Source of the DNA: JAADJA01 sp963840975
GTDB lineage: Bacteria > Bacteroidota > Bacteroidia > Bacteroidales > JAADJA01
Direction of reading: 5' to 3'
Length of the DNA stretch: 64,000 nt
Assembly: GCA_963840975.1 (NCBI GenBank)
Contig: CAWJBC010000009.1
Span: forward strand, 1-64,000
Positions 49,015-59,364 of this stretch are shown here, one piece after another. The notes beneath the pieces are model-generated. The model saw only the letters and a program-made list of their open reading frames with translations. It was not told where the DNA came from and did not search any database. A program made the translations under genes and the position numbers. Numbering within the stretch: position 1 is the first letter of the stretch; each line of letters begins with the position of its first letter.

Positions 49015-51579
49015 ATGGAAAACGAACAAATTGGAGAACGAATTGTCAAGGTCAATATAGAAAACCAGATGAAAACCGCCTACATTGATTATTCGATGTC
49101 GGTAATTGTTTCGCGAGCTTTGCCTGATGTACGTGATGGGTTGAAGCCGGTACACAGAAGGGTTCTTTTTGGGATGCTTGAATTGGGAGTTTCGGCAAGC
49201 CGATCCTATAAAAAATCTGCAAGAATAGTGGGGGAAGTTTTAGGAAAATATCATCCACACGGCGATACATCTGTTTATGATGCGATGGTTCGGATGGCTC
49301 AGGATTGGTCGTTGCGCTACCCATTGGTTGACGGACAGGGTAATTTCGGTTCAATGGACGGAGATAGTCCTGCTGCAATGCGATACACCGAAGCAAGGCT
49401 GAAAAAGATTGCTGAGGAAATGGTGGCAGATATAAACAAAGGAACAGTTGATTTTCAATTAAATTTTGATGACTCCCTTGAAGAACCAACTGTTTTACCT
49501 TCGAGGATACCAAACCTACTGATCAATGGCGCATCAGGAATTGCTGTTGGAATGGCCACCAATATGCCGCCACATAATATTACTGAGGTTATTGATGGTA
49601 TTGTTGCTTTTATTGATAACAGGGAAATTACAATACCTGAATTAATGAAGTTTATCAAAGGCCCTGATTTCCCAACAGGTGGCGTTATTTATGGGTATGA
49701 TGGTGTGAAAAGCGCATATGAAACCGGACGAGGCAGAATCGTTCTCAGGGGTGAAGCAACAATAGAAGAAGATGAAAACGGAAAAGCAAGAATCATTGTA
49801 ACATCAATTCCTTACCAGGTAAATAAGGCAGAAATGATTAAAAAAACTGCCGATCTCGTGAATGAAAAACGGATTGAGGGCATTACCGATATACGGGATG
49901 AATCGGACAGAGATGGGCTTCGTATTGTATATGAACTCAGGAAAGATGTAATCCCAAATGTAATTTTAAACAAACTTTATCAATTTACACAGCTGCAAAG
50001 TTCTTTCAATGTTAACAATATTGCCCTTGTGAAGGGAAGACCGGTGATGTTGAATTTGAAGGATATGATCAGGCATTATGTTGACCACCGGCATGAAGTA
50101 TTGATCAGAAAAACAAAATTTGAGCTTGCCGAAGCACTAAAGAAGGCACACATTTTAGAAGGTCTGATAAAAGCCCTTGACCATCTTGATGAGGTGATTG
50201 CACTTATCCGTGCTTCCCAAACACCTGAAGAAGCAAAGAATGGACTGATGGAGCAATTTGAATTATCTGAAATTCAGTCGAAAGCAATTCTCGAAATGCG
50301 CCTGCAAAAACTTACCGGGCTTGAGCAGGAAAAACTTAAGGAAGAATATGCCGAGTTGCTAAAGTTAATTGAAAGTTTGAAAGAAATTCTTGAAAATGAG
50401 GAGTTACGCATGAAAATTCTGAAGGATGAATTTCTTGAAATAAAGGAAAAATATGGCGATAAAACAAGAACTGAAATTGAATATACAGCTAAAGACTTCA
50501 ATATAACTGATACAATTGCCGATGAAGATGTGGTGATTACCATCTCACACATGGGTTATATTAAACGAACACCATTATCAGAATACCGTAGGCAAAACAG
50601 GGGAGGGGTAGGAGCAAAAGGAAGCGATATAAGGGATGAAGATTTTCTGGAACACCTTTACATTGCAACCAATCATAATTATATGCTTTTCTTCACTGAA
50701 AGAGGAAAATGCTATTGGCTACGTGTATTTGAAATTCCTGAAGGAACCAAAAGTTCAAAAGGCAGGGCGATCCAGAATATGATCAGCATGGAGCAGGGGG
50801 ATAAGGTCAGAGCATTTATAAATGTAAAAGATCTGACAGATAAAGAATATGTTGATAATAATTATATCATATTGTGCAGTCAAAATGGAACAATTAAAAA
50901 AACTTCCCTGGCAGCCTATTCGAGACCCAGGTTAAATGGTATCATTGCTATCAATATCAGGGAAGGGGATAACTTGTTAGAAGCCAGACTCACCAATGGA
51001 CAAAACGAAATCATTTTAGCATTGAAATCAGGCAGAGCCATACGTTTCAATGAACAAAGGGTAAGACCCATGGGTAGAAATGCTTCAGGTGTCAGAGGCA
51101 TCAGGCTTGCCAACGCTAAAGATGAAGTAATTGGGATGATCTGTTTGCAAAATAATGACCAGGAAGATATCCTCGTAGTTTCTGAAAACGGATATGGTAA
51201 AAAATCAAAATTGGATGATTACCGTGTTACGAACAGGGGAGGAAAAGGAGTGAAAACCATCAACATCACACCAAAAACCGGAAATTTAATTGCAATAAAA
51301 GTAGTTACTGACAATGATGATTTGATGATCATTAATCGCTCCGGGATCATCATTCGGATGGCTGTGACTGACATGCGCGTAATGGGCAGAGCCACACAGG
51401 GTGTAAGGCTTATAAACCTTCGCGAAGGAGATGCTATTGCTTCGGTAGCAAGGGTAGAGGTTGAAGATGAATCATCTGTCTTGGAAAACGAACCAACAAG
51501 TGTAAGTACCAATACAGAAGTTATGACCGAGGATGATACAGTTCAAGACAATTCGGAAGAACAACAGACGGAAATATAA
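49015..51579 (+). CDS. gyrA: DNA gyrase subunit A
   Basis: 854 residues. The winged-helix/tower domain has DYSMSVIVSRALPDVRDGLK, GKYHPHGDTSVYDAMVRMAQ and the DNA-cleaving tyrosine Y124 (AMRYTEARL). The coiled coil (about 380-500) ends before the C-terminal six-bladed DNA-wrapping pinwheel. That pinwheel contains a GyrA-box-like RGGKGVKTINIT. This box favours gyrase over topoisomerase IV (ParC). The acidic C-terminal tail (about 820-854) is typical of gyrase. It introduces negative supercoils with GyrB, which is not in the window. Confidence 0.93.
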   Translation: MENEQIGERIVKVNIENQMKTAYIDYSMSVIVSRALPDVRDGLKPVHRRVLFGMLELGVSASRSYKKSARIVGEVLGKYHPHGDTSVYDAMVRMAQDWSLRYPLVDGQGNFGSMDGDSPAAMRYTEARLKKIAEEMVADINKGTVDFQLNFDDSLEEPTVLPSRIPNLLINGASGIAVGMATNMPPHNITEVIDGIVAFIDNREITIPELMKFIKGPDFPTGGVIYGYDGVKSAYETGRGRIVLRGEATIEEDENGKARIIVTSIPYQVNKAEMIKKTADLVNEKRIEGITDIRDESDRDGLRIVYELRKDVIPNVILNKLYQFTQLQSSFNVNNIALVKGRPVMLNLKDMIRHYVDHRHEVLIRKTKFELAEALKKAHILEGLIKALDHLDEVIALIRASQTPEEAKNGLMEQFELSEIQSKAILEMRLQKLTGLEQEKLKEEYAELLKLIESLKEILENEELRMKILKDEFLEIKEKYGDKTRTEIEYTAKDFNITDTIADEDVVITISHMGYIKRTPLSEYRRQNRGGVGAKGSDIRDEDFLEHLYIATNHNYMLFFTERGKCYWLRVFEIPEGTKSSKGRAIQNMISMEQGDKVRAFINVKDLTDKEYVDNNYIILCSQNGTIKKTSLAAYSRPRLNGIIAINIREGDNLLEARLTNGQNEIILALKSGRAIRFNEQRVRPMGRNASGVRGIRLANAKDEVIGMICLQNNDQEDILVVSENGYGKKSKLDDYRVTNRGGKGVKTINITPKTGNLIAIKVVTDNDDLMIINRSGIIIRMAVTDMRVMGRATQGVRLINLREGDAIASVARVEVEDESSVLENEPTSVSTNTEVMTEDDTVQDNSEEQQTEI

Positions 51580-51650
51580 AGCATTACGCAGTTTAAAATC
51601 AAGGGTAGTTTACAAAGAATAATAAAGAATTGATCCAAATTGGTATTATA

Positions 51651-51683
51651 CTTGTTCGGTTATTTCATTAATTTATAATTTTG
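51651..51683 (+). promoter_or_regulatory. Promoter of the TPR-protein gene
   Basis: CTTG (51651-51654), 21 nt, TAATTTTG (51676-51683), with a leader of about 22-28 nt to the ATG at 51712. Confidence 0.7.
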
Positions 51684-51711
51684 CCCAATATAATTTTTAA
51701 AAACATTTATT

Positions 51712-52929
51712 ATGAAGAAAGTTGCTTTAATTATTACGTTCGTGATTTCAGTTGGGGTAGCATTGTCACAACCTGATGTTGTTAATGCATATAATTATCA
51801 TAACGCTGGAAAACTTGACAAAGCCAAAGCCTCTATTGATAAGGCAATTGTAAATCCAAAAGCCATTGATGAAGCTAAAACATGGTTTTACAGAGGTAAC
51901 ATTTACATTGATATTTATCGTAGTCCCGATTCCGTATATCGGAATCTTGACCAGGATGCTCTTGATAAAGCGTATGAAGCCTATAAGAAAGCTACAGAAC
52001 TTGATGTTAAAAAGCAGTATCAACTCGATATACTGCAAAGAATGCCCATTGTTGCCGAAGGTTTTTTTAATAATGGCGCAAGTAAATACAATAAAGGAAT
52101 GGCATCCCTTACCGAAAGTGATACTACCACTGCAATCACTTATTTTGACAAAGCTGTTAAATCGTTCGAGAATGCTTTTTTTATCTATGAGGAATCTGGA
52201 AAAACTGATACAGCTATTATTTATTATGTTTCCGTAGCTGCAGAACTTGGTCAAAACTATACAAAAGCCAAGGAGTCGCTGGGAAAGTTAATTGAAATGG
52301 ATTATCCTGAAGCTGGGATTTACTCTTCGATGGGAAATATTTATTACAAGCAGGATAAAAACATTGAGAAAGCCCTTTATTACTTTGCTCTTGGAAGAGA
52401 AAAATATCCTGATAATTTGAATCTAATTTTAAATGAGACGAATATTTACCTGGCTGAAGGGGAGACTGAAAAGGCGTTGGATAACCTCAAACTTGCTGCC
52501 AAAATTGATGAAAGCAATCCTACTGTATTTTTTGCGATAGGTGCTAAATACAACGAAATTGCTGACGACACGCTCAGATCGGCTGAAATGAGGGAAGATG
52601 CGTTCTTAAATGCGGCGGAGGCTTACAAAAAATCTGTTGGATTAAATCCTGACTATTTCGATCCGAATTACAATATGGGTGCACTTTATGTAAATAAAGC
52701 CGCGTCGCTTATTGATATTGCCAATAAACTTCCTTTATCGGAACAAAAAAAATATGACGAACTTAAAGCACAGGCAGATGGGTTTCTGACGAATTCATTA
52801 CCATATCTTGAAAAAGCGCACGAATTGCAACCCAGTGATAGAAGTACTTTAATTTCCCTAAAAGAAATATACACCCGATTGAGCATGATTGAGAAGTTGA
52901 AGGAAATAGATGCTAAATTAGAGGAGTAA
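51712..52929 (+). CDS. Periplasmic TPR-repeat protein
   Basis: 405 residues. The signal peptide (MKKVALIITFVISVGVALS) is cleaved near QPD. About nine TPR units follow (NYHNAGKLDKAKASIDKAIV, AYEAYKKATELDVKKQYQLD, YFDKAVKSFENAFFIYEESG, SMGNIYYKQDKNIEKALYYF, NIYLAEGETEKALDNLKLAA, AAEAYKKSVGLNPDYFDPNY). This fits a protein-protein scaffold in the periplasm or the inner face of the outer membrane. It has its own promoter and terminator. The partner is unknown. Confidence 0.8.
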   Translation: MKKVALIITFVISVGVALSQPDVVNAYNYHNAGKLDKAKASIDKAIVNPKAIDEAKTWFYRGNIYIDIYRSPDSVYRNLDQDALDKAYEAYKKATELDVKKQYQLDILQRMPIVAEGFFNNGASKYNKGMASLTESDTTTAITYFDKAVKSFENAFFIYEESGKTDTAIIYYVSVAAELGQNYTKAKESLGKLIEMDYPEAGIYSSMGNIYYKQDKNIEKALYYFALGREKYPDNLNLILNETNIYLAEGETEKALDNLKLAAKIDESNPTVFFAIGAKYNEIADDTLRSAEMREDAFLNAAEAYKKSVGLNPDYFDPNYNMGALYVNKAASLIDIANKLPLSEQKKYDELKAQADGFLTNSLPYLEKAHELQPSDRSTLISLKEIYTRLSMIEKLKEIDAKLEE

Positions 52930-52948
52930 GATTTTTCAGGATGAATAC

Positions 52949-52985
52949 AAAGGAGGGAAGTTAATCGTTTCCTCCTTTATTTTGA
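52949..52985 (+). terminator. Terminator of the TPR-protein gene
   Basis: AAAGGAGGGAA, an 8-nt loop, TTTCCTCCTTT (10 of 11 pairs) followed by ATTTTG. Confidence 0.75.
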
Positions 52986-53078
52986 AAAATGACATTTAAC
53001 ATAATATTAATTATAAGATTAAATATACTTGTATTTTACCGATGGAATCTATTGTTATTCTTAAAGTAAGCTGGCTTT

Positions 53079-53531
53079 CTAAACGACAAGCTTAACCCTC
53101 ACCGCATTGAGTCCCTTTTGACCTTTTTCGATTTCGAATGTAACTTTATCGTTTTCTTTTACCTGGTCAATATGTTCGTTGATATGTGTAAAAATACTTT
53201 CTTGTGTTTCGTCATCACGGATAAAACCATAACCTTTCGAACTGTTAAAGTAAGTAACAACACCGTTTCTAACAATATCAGTAACTTCGAGGGTTTCGCG
53301 TTTCGGAACACTGATAACTATATTTTCAGCGCTGACTTTGGATTTTTTGGCAGGATCAGGAGGCGTTGACGTAAGATTACCAAATTCATCAACATAAGCA
53401 ATCATATCATCCGAATCGCCGGCTACTGAATTCGCTTTTCTTTCCTCTTTGCGTTGTTCCTTTGCTTTCCTTTTTTTTTGCTTTTTCTGTTCTCTGTCTT
53501 TTTTATTCCAAGTTTGCTGGGACTTTGCCAT
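53079..53531 (-). CDS. Cold-shock domain protein with basic N-terminal extension
   Basis: 150 residues. The C-terminal cold-shock domain (about 85-150) has RNA-binding motifs KGYGFI (RNP1) and SIFTHI (RNP2). Residues 1-40 are strikingly basic (KKDREQKKQKKRKAKEQRKE); 45-80 is an acidic-to-neutral linker. The long Lys/Arg tail would add nucleic-acid affinity, and this two-part layout is widespread in Bacteroidota. It is likely an RNA chaperone. The 214-bp upstream region holds TAAATTTG on the - strand (53640-53647), a possible -7 box with a long leader. Confidence 0.85.
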   Translation of the reverse strand: MAKSQQTWNKKDREQKKQKKRKAKEQRKEERKANSVAGDSDDMIAYVDEFGNLTSTPPDPAKKSKVSAENIVISVPKRETLEVTDIVRNGVVTYFNSSKGYGFIRDDETQESIFTHINEHIDQVKENDKVTFEIEKGQKGLNAVRVKLVV

Positions 53532-53745
53532 GTTTCTATTTCGTTTATTTAGATAATTCTGATGTGTTTAATAGTGGCAATTGTACCAACTCATTTGCAT
53601 AAATCTGTTTCAGAAATTTAAAATTGATCATTACCGCTGCAAATTTACAAAAATCTGGGTGATTATCATTTATTATTTGAATATAGCGGCATTGAATGCG
53701 GATAATTAACTAACCCTAACGAAAAACAACAATGATGTCACGGAT

Positions 53746-56736
53746 TTATTGAACTATAAATTTTTCGGTTCCCAATAATTGGTTGACCTCGTTATAAAAC
53801 TTACAAATATAAATTCCGGGATTCATACCCCGTGACGAAATTTCAATTCTGTCAGTGTTTATATTATCAATGACAATGATCTCTTTTCCATAAATATTGC
53901 AACAAATCACTTTTGCATTTTCGATTTTTGTTGGCGAAGTCACCTGCAAAATACCCGATGATTTAAAAGGATTAGGATAAATAGCAAAGGAAAAGCCTGA
54001 ATCCGGAGATTTTAGCTTATCCAATCCGACCACACAACTATTAATTACTCCAGGTGTGCCGTTGAGTAAGGATGCTGCCCAGTTGGCTGCAATTGCATTA
54101 TCATATTGCCAGGATTTAAGTTCAAGTGTCGGACCATTTCCATTGGGTTCTGCTGGCCAGGGGTCGGAAACGCCATAATTAACTGTATCAATCAAAGCTC
54201 CTTCATTGTTAAACAACCTGATCAACTCTCCGTTACTGTTAAATCCGAAGTTCATTTCGCCCAAATAGTTTTCAACTTCCGGGAAAACAGTTTCAAAAGC
54301 CACAGTGTCGCGGCATAATACCAGGTAACCGAAGGGTGGGATTACCGTGCTTTGAGGAAAAGTAAAAATATGGGTATCATCATTGTCCCTAAATGTCCAG
54401 TCAGTTACATCAAGGTTATATTCATGGGGATTGTAAAATTCCACCCAATCTCCCGGATCAACCTCAATTGAAGAGTTGTAATTTATCTCATTGATAACAA
54501 GGGAATCAGCGAATGATTTAAGTTTAAACTTGGCTGTGATAAAATCGCCTGTTGTAAATTCCATTGTAACCTGCTTTTCATTGTTATTTGGATACACTGG
54601 ATGATTATTCAAAATCCATTGATCAAATTCGTATATGGGATTGGTTTCTTCAGCCAACAATTTGGTGGTAATTCCACCATAATAATAACCACCCCAGGGA
54701 ACCTCGGGTGGGTGAATGGAATTAATTTGTATGGTACCTGCTTCGGGCGGATCTACATTTAAATTAACTTCATAAGGCCCATTAAGCCCATAGCAATTGT
54801 TTAATCCAGCCGGTATGATGCTATATCTGGTATTGATAAAATTTCTGATTTTCTGAACATTATTTTGCCATTCCGATACCGAACCACCCCACCTGCTGCA
54901 ATGCGCTGCCATCTCAGGAATCACATATCCTTCAATGGAATCGAGGAAATTGATCATCGTATCGGGACGATATACAGTATTTAACAAGTCAATGTATCTT
55001 GAAACATAAAACTGAAAAAACTCATCGTTATCCATCAAAGCATTCAGGATTTCGATATGATCTTCCGGATCTGCAGTAATGCCCTCCGGAAAACATGGGG
55101 AAACATAAGGGTTTTGACCCGGAATTCCGGTATAATTAATATAGTGACCGAAAGTTGCATCTTCGTCCCAGAGAACGTAACCCCATTTCTGGTGACCGCC
55201 ATTAGGATCAATCCCTCTCCACCATCCTACGTTCCAGTTGATCCAATCGGAACAAACAACAAAGGAGTTGGTAATTATATAATCAGCCAAACTTGCCACA
55301 TCATATTTAGTTTTTACATATTCATAGTTCTCCTGTGTTGCCATATTGTTGTTCAGAATAAAATCGTGCAGCGCATCCCAGTCATTCCAGGCTGCCTGTC
55401 CTCCATACTCAGCCCATGAGCCGCCCCATAACATTAAATAATAGATATGGTATTTATCCTGTCCGTAATAATAATTCGTAAAATCATGATCATGAACCTT
55501 TTCGCGATAGCTATAAACTCCCCAATGCTGTCCGTTCACATAAAGAACAAATTTTTCGCCCTGCCGTACATCTAAGTTTAGATGGGATTTGTGCGCAAGA
55601 TTCTGAATCAGGAAATCTCTTAAATGGGCGCTTGTATCAATTCCCGGATAATTGTCGTCGCCTTCTGCTCTGAAAATTAATCGTTGAAATTCATTGCGAT
55701 CTGATCTTGACATCAGTTGACCTTGTAATGCAAAATTATACCCACATTCATCACGTGAAATAAAATCCATGCTGCGTTGCGGATGAACCCACGAATCCTG
55801 TCCATGTTCGTTGTATTCTCCAAATGCAAATGTTGTTCGCACGCCCTGTTTGTCAAAATATTCAATAGTACCAAAGGGTTTGAGTGAACCATTTCCATTA
55901 AGCAAATTATCCAATGTTTCGGAAGAAGTGGAAATAACAAATAAAGAATGGGATACATTTATAAAATAAGTATTGAAATCAATTAATCCGGGTAAAATTA
56001 AATTATCGTTACTGAACGATCGTGCATTCACAATTTTGGTAGACGAAACATCAATTGGACCAGTATATATAGTAGAAGTGATCGTGGGTTCCGATCCGTC
56101 CAAAGTAAATCTGATCACTGAATTGGGTTCATTATTGATAATGTTAACGGAAATCGGTCCAGGGTAAAACCCCGCAACAGTATCCATTGTAGGCTTTGCT
56201 GTGTACGAAAGGTATGAATTTGTTGAATTGTTTGTTGTTCCTGGTGTTGGATTTTTAAAAATCACCCAATTTTCTGACCCATTGGGTTTCCTTCCGCGTG
56301 AATGATCTTTTTGAGTGATCTGAATCTGCGTGGATTCCAGGATTGTACCGGACGGATCAGTAAATACGAGGTGATCAGGATTCGTTTTGGTTTGGGTTAA
56401 TTTAAAATTAGTGTGATAATGACCGCCTGCAACTTCATTTCTGCCCGACAGCCAAATTTTAATAAACCCGTTACCCGGAATGGTCACATTTGCCGGAAAT
56501 TGCCATTTTACTGAATCCGCAAGGTTATCGCTTAAATAATAGCCACCCAAATTAACAGTGGATGCACTCGTGTTGAAAAGTTCTACCCAATCTTCGTTGC
56601 TCGAATAATTATCAAGAATAGTAAATAGATTTGAAGCCGAATATTCATTGATCACTACCTGAGCAATGATATTCCTGTTACAGAAAAGCAAAAATGCAAA
56701 CAAAATTGTAATTCTAAGTAAATTCCAGAATTTCAT
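53746..56736 (-). CDS. CotH-kinase / lamin-tail protein with T9SS sorting domain
   Basis: 996 residues from the ATG at 56736; the upstream extension to 56790 lacks a signal-like start. The signal peptide (MKFWNLLRITILFAFLLFC) ends near IAQ. In order: a lamin-tail domain (VVINEYSASNLFTILDNYSS), a chitobiase-like beta domain (RFTLDGSEPTITSTIYTGPI), a CotH-like kinase fold (RAEGDDNYPGIDTSAHLRDF, VNGQHWGVYSYREKVHDHDF, KWGYVLWDEDATFGH), a repeat-type beta domain, a second lamin-tail domain (LVINEINYNSSIEVDPGDWV), and a type A sorting domain ending GTEKFIVQ. CotH relatives phosphorylate secreted proteins or stabilise coats. Here the likely place is the cell surface. Nothing was seen in 56737-57078. 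Confidence 0.85.
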   Translation of the reverse strand: MKFWNLLRITILFAFLLFCNRNIIAQVVINEYSASNLFTILDNYSSNEDWVELFNTSASTVNLGGYYLSDNLADSVKWQFPANVTIPGNGFIKIWLSGRNEVAGGHYHTNFKLTQTKTNPDHLVFTDPSGTILESTQIQITQKDHSRGRKPNGSENWVIFKNPTPGTTNNSTNSYLSYTAKPTMDTVAGFYPGPISVNIINNEPNSVIRFTLDGSEPTITSTIYTGPIDVSSTKIVNARSFSNDNLILPGLIDFNTYFINVSHSLFVISTSSETLDNLLNGNGSLKPFGTIEYFDKQGVRTTFAFGEYNEHGQDSWVHPQRSMDFISRDECGYNFALQGQLMSRSDRNEFQRLIFRAEGDDNYPGIDTSAHLRDFLIQNLAHKSHLNLDVRQGEKFVLYVNGQHWGVYSYREKVHDHDFTNYYYGQDKYHIYYLMLWGGSWAEYGGQAAWNDWDALHDFILNNNMATQENYEYVKTKYDVASLADYIITNSFVVCSDWINWNVGWWRGIDPNGGHQKWGYVLWDEDATFGHYINYTGIPGQNPYVSPCFPEGITADPEDHIEILNALMDNDEFFQFYVSRYIDLLNTVYRPDTMINFLDSIEGYVIPEMAAHCSRWGGSVSEWQNNVQKIRNFINTRYSIIPAGLNNCYGLNGPYEVNLNVDPPEAGTIQINSIHPPEVPWGGYYYGGITTKLLAEETNPIYEFDQWILNNHPVYPNNNEKQVTMEFTTGDFITAKFKLKSFADSLVINEINYNSSIEVDPGDWVEFYNPHEYNLDVTDWTFRDNDDTHIFTFPQSTVIPPFGYLVLCRDTVAFETVFPEVENYLGEMNFGFNSNGELIRLFNNEGALIDTVNYGVSDPWPAEPNGNGPTLELKSWQYDNAIAANWAASLLNGTPGVINSCVVGLDKLKSPDSGFSFAIYPNPFKSSGILQVTSPTKIENAKVICCNIYGKEIIVIDNINTDRIEISSRGMNPGIYICKFYNEVNQLLGTEKFIVQ

Positions 56737-57078
56737 AATTGATATTTTTATGTTAAAACCCAAGTCCTGAGAGTCAGACAATTTATACATCGAGTTCGTT
56801 GTACAATGCCACTAAATTAGAAACTTTTGGCGGACTTTTCCTAACTTTAGTTCGGAAATTGCAATATGTAAATAAAAATAAATGTTTTTTCTACCGGTAT
56901 ACTATTACACAAGAAAAAAGAAAAACTCAGCAACTCCGCGTCATAGGGGTAAAATAAATGAATGAAACATTTTTTATGGATAGCTGTTTACCTGTCGAAT
57001 GAGCGTTTTAGATTTTATTTTACTTGTTAAGCATTATATAATAATTTTTTATTTAAAATTGCACTTCAATTTTTGACA

Positions 57079-57384
57079 ATGGAAAAAGTAAAGAAAGTCA
57101 TTAAGTTTGATGAGCTTCCGCAAGAGGCATTGTTAGCACTGGCTAAAAAATACCCTGATGGATGGAAAGATTTTGTCAGAAAAATCACAAAACCAAATGG
57201 GGAATTCTTTCATGCCATAGATATTGACACTGCAAATGCCTCTTATTTGGTAAAAGTCAATGTAAAGATTGACTCGAAGAGCGATGTGGAAAAAATGAAT
57301 GATAATTTTATTGATAAAGAAGCTGAGAAGGAAGCTGAAACCGATTCGAGGGATGATGAACCGGCCTCCGATAGTGATGAATAA
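57079..57384 (+). CDS. Small acidic conserved protein
   Basis: 101 residues from the ATG at 57079 (a TTG at 57073 is also in frame). The first half is a compact alpha/beta unit (KVIKFDELPQEALLALAKKY, NGEFFHAIDIDTANASYLVK). The last 30 residues are a disordered acidic tail rich in Asp and Glu. Its stop is 3 bp from the convergent ABC-F stop. No function is known to me; a nucleic-acid or ribosome-related partner is only a guess. Confidence 0.65.
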   Translation: MEKVKKVIKFDELPQEALLALAKKYPDGWKDFVRKITKPNGEFFHAIDIDTANASYLVKVNVKIDSKSDVEKMNDNFIDKEAEKEAETDSRDDEPASDSDE

Positions 57385-57387
57385 CAA

Positions 57388-59289
57388 TCAATTTTGATCC
57401 TCAAACGCAGCCAGATAGAGCCATCGTTCTGTTTTTTGATCAGTTAATTCGATTATCTTCATTACCCGGATAGCACTTTTTTCAAGTTCTTCATAGTTTA
57501 ATCCTCCCGAAGCCATAACGATTTCCAGTTCAGATTTTTCTGCTTCAAGTTGTTCAATTTCTGTTTCCAGTTTTTGATATTCCAGTTTTTCCTTGTAGCT
57601 GAGTTTCTTTTTCTCCTTTTGTATTGTTTTAACTGCTATTTCTTTAGATGTTTTTCTTTCCCATTCTTTCGTTCTATCATCTTCTTTTTGGCGGACAGCC
57701 GTGCTAAGTTTATATTCGGTATAAGAACCATAAAAATCACGGATTAACCCGTCGCCTTCAAAGATAAAAAGATGATCGGTAAGTCTGTCGAGGAAATAAC
57801 GATCGTGTGAGACAAGGATAAGGCAGCCACCAAATTCAGAAAGGAATTCTTCCAAAATATTCAAAGTATCAATGTCCAGATCATTTGTGGGTTCATCCAG
57901 AATTAAAAAATTTGGGTTTTTGACAAGTACGGTTAAAAGATGAAGCCTGCGCTTTTCGCCACCACTTAGTTTGGATACCATGGTATATTGCATCTCATTC
58001 GTAAACTGAAAATGATAAAGGTATTGCGAAACAGGTAAAACCGATCCATTGGCAGTAGGAATGTATTCTGCAATATCTTTAACAACGTCAATCACACGTT
58101 TATTCTCATCTAATTTCAACCCTTCCTGGGTATAATAACCAAATACAGTGGTTTCGCCTTTAATAACCCCGCCATTATATTGTTTTTCCTTTCCAGCAAG
58201 AATATTAAGAAAAGTAGATTTACCGGTTCCGTTAACCCCGATGATTCCGATGCGCTCACCTTTCTTAAAAATATAATCGAATTTATTCAGGATAACTTTT
58301 GCACCATATTGTTTTGTAACCTTTTCAAGTTCCAGTATCTTCCCCCCTACCCTCGACATTTTTATTTCAAGGTTCAGGTTTTTTGATTGTTTGTTGCCGG
58401 ATGCTTTTTCACTGATTTCATCAAAAGCATCTATTCTGGCTTTTGATTTAGTTGTGCGTGCTTTTGGCATCCGTCTCAGCCATTCCAACTCTTTTTTCAT
58501 CAATTGCCGGGCTTTGTCGGTTTCGGTTTTTTCGGTTTGGATGCGTTCAGCTTTTTTCTCAAGAAAATATTCATAATTACCTTTATATTGGAAAAGTTTG
58601 CCCTGGTCCAATTCAATGATGCGGTCGCATACCGAATCAAGGAAATACCTGTCGTGGGTTACCACCAGCAAAGTAACATTTGTTTGCGAAAGGCGTTTTT
58701 CGAGCCATTCGATCATATCAATATCCAAATGATTGGTAGGTTCATCCAATAAAAAAATATCCGGTTCATCGAGCAGAACAAGCGCCAAAGCAAGCCTTTT
58801 CTTCTGACCACCTGAAAGTGTATTCACAAGTTGTGATAAATCAATGATTCTAAACCTATCCAACAGTTCTTTTAATTTTCGCTCGTAATCCCACGCATGA
58901 AACTGATCCATTTTTCGCGATGCCCTTTCAAAAGCGGCATGGGTTTCTCCAGTAAACTCCGCTGACTGCTCATCAATTGCTTTTTGGTAATCGCGCAGGA
59001 TGGTAAAAACCTCTGAATGGCTGTTTTCGATATACTCCTGAATAGTGACATGTTGATTAAATTCCGGATGCTGTTCAAGGTAACCAATGTGGATGCCATT
59101 TCTCACGACAACCTTCCCGGTATCACCAGAGTCTCTTGCGGCAAGTATTCTGAGTAAACTTGATTTGCCGGCTCCATTCCTGGCAATAAATGCCACTTTC
59201 TCTCCTTTTTCAAGCCCAAAGGTCAGGTCAGAAAAGAGTACTTTGTCGCTAAGGATTTTTGATGTATTTTCTACAGAAAGGTAATTCAT
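57388..59289 (-). CDS. ABC-F family ATPase (Uup/EttA-like)
   Basis: 633 residues. Two ABC cassettes without membrane domains. The first has GARNGAGKSSLLRIL-like Walker A (GAGKSS), NTLSGGQKKRLALALVLLDE and LLDEPTNHLDIDM. The second has GVNGTGKSTFLNIL, SKLSGGEKRRLHLLTVLVKN and LDEPTNDLDIDTL. An interdomain linker (about 235-315) and a C-terminal coiled coil (about 540-630, KLEYQKLETEIEQLEAEKSE) mark the Uup type. ABC-F proteins act on stalled ribosomes; Uup also binds DNA or Holliday junctions. Linker length favours a housekeeping rather than an antibiotic-resistance member. Confidence 0.88.
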   Translation of the reverse strand: MNYLSVENTSKILSDKVLFSDLTFGLEKGEKVAFIARNGAGKSSLLRILAARDSGDTGKVVVRNGIHIGYLEQHPEFNQHVTIQEYIENSHSEVFTILRDYQKAIDEQSAEFTGETHAAFERASRKMDQFHAWDYERKLKELLDRFRIIDLSQLVNTLSGGQKKRLALALVLLDEPDIFLLDEPTNHLDIDMIEWLEKRLSQTNVTLLVVTHDRYFLDSVCDRIIELDQGKLFQYKGNYEYFLEKKAERIQTEKTETDKARQLMKKELEWLRRMPKARTTKSKARIDAFDEISEKASGNKQSKNLNLEIKMSRVGGKILELEKVTKQYGAKVILNKFDYIFKKGERIGIIGVNGTGKSTFLNILAGKEKQYNGGVIKGETTVFGYYTQEGLKLDENKRVIDVVKDIAEYIPTANGSVLPVSQYLYHFQFTNEMQYTMVSKLSGGEKRRLHLLTVLVKNPNFLILDEPTNDLDIDTLNILEEFLSEFGGCLILVSHDRYFLDRLTDHLFIFEGDGLIRDFYGSYTEYKLSTAVRQKEDDRTKEWERKTSKEIAVKTIQKEKKKLSYKEKLEYQKLETEIEQLEAEKSELEIVMASGGLNYEELEKSAIRVMKIIELTDQKTERWLYLAAFEDQN

Positions 59290-59308
59290 AATTCTGGTAA
59301 ATAAGCAT

Positions 59309-59335
59309 AAAAAAACCCGGCAATGACCGGGTTTT
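59309..59335 (-). terminator. Terminator of the small cold-shock gene
   Basis: On the - strand ACCCGG, loop TCATTG, CCGGGT, then TTTTTTT. It insulates the ABC-F gene just downstream. Confidence 0.85.
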
Positions 59336-59364
59336 AAATCAATTTTCCACTTCGAATAACTATA

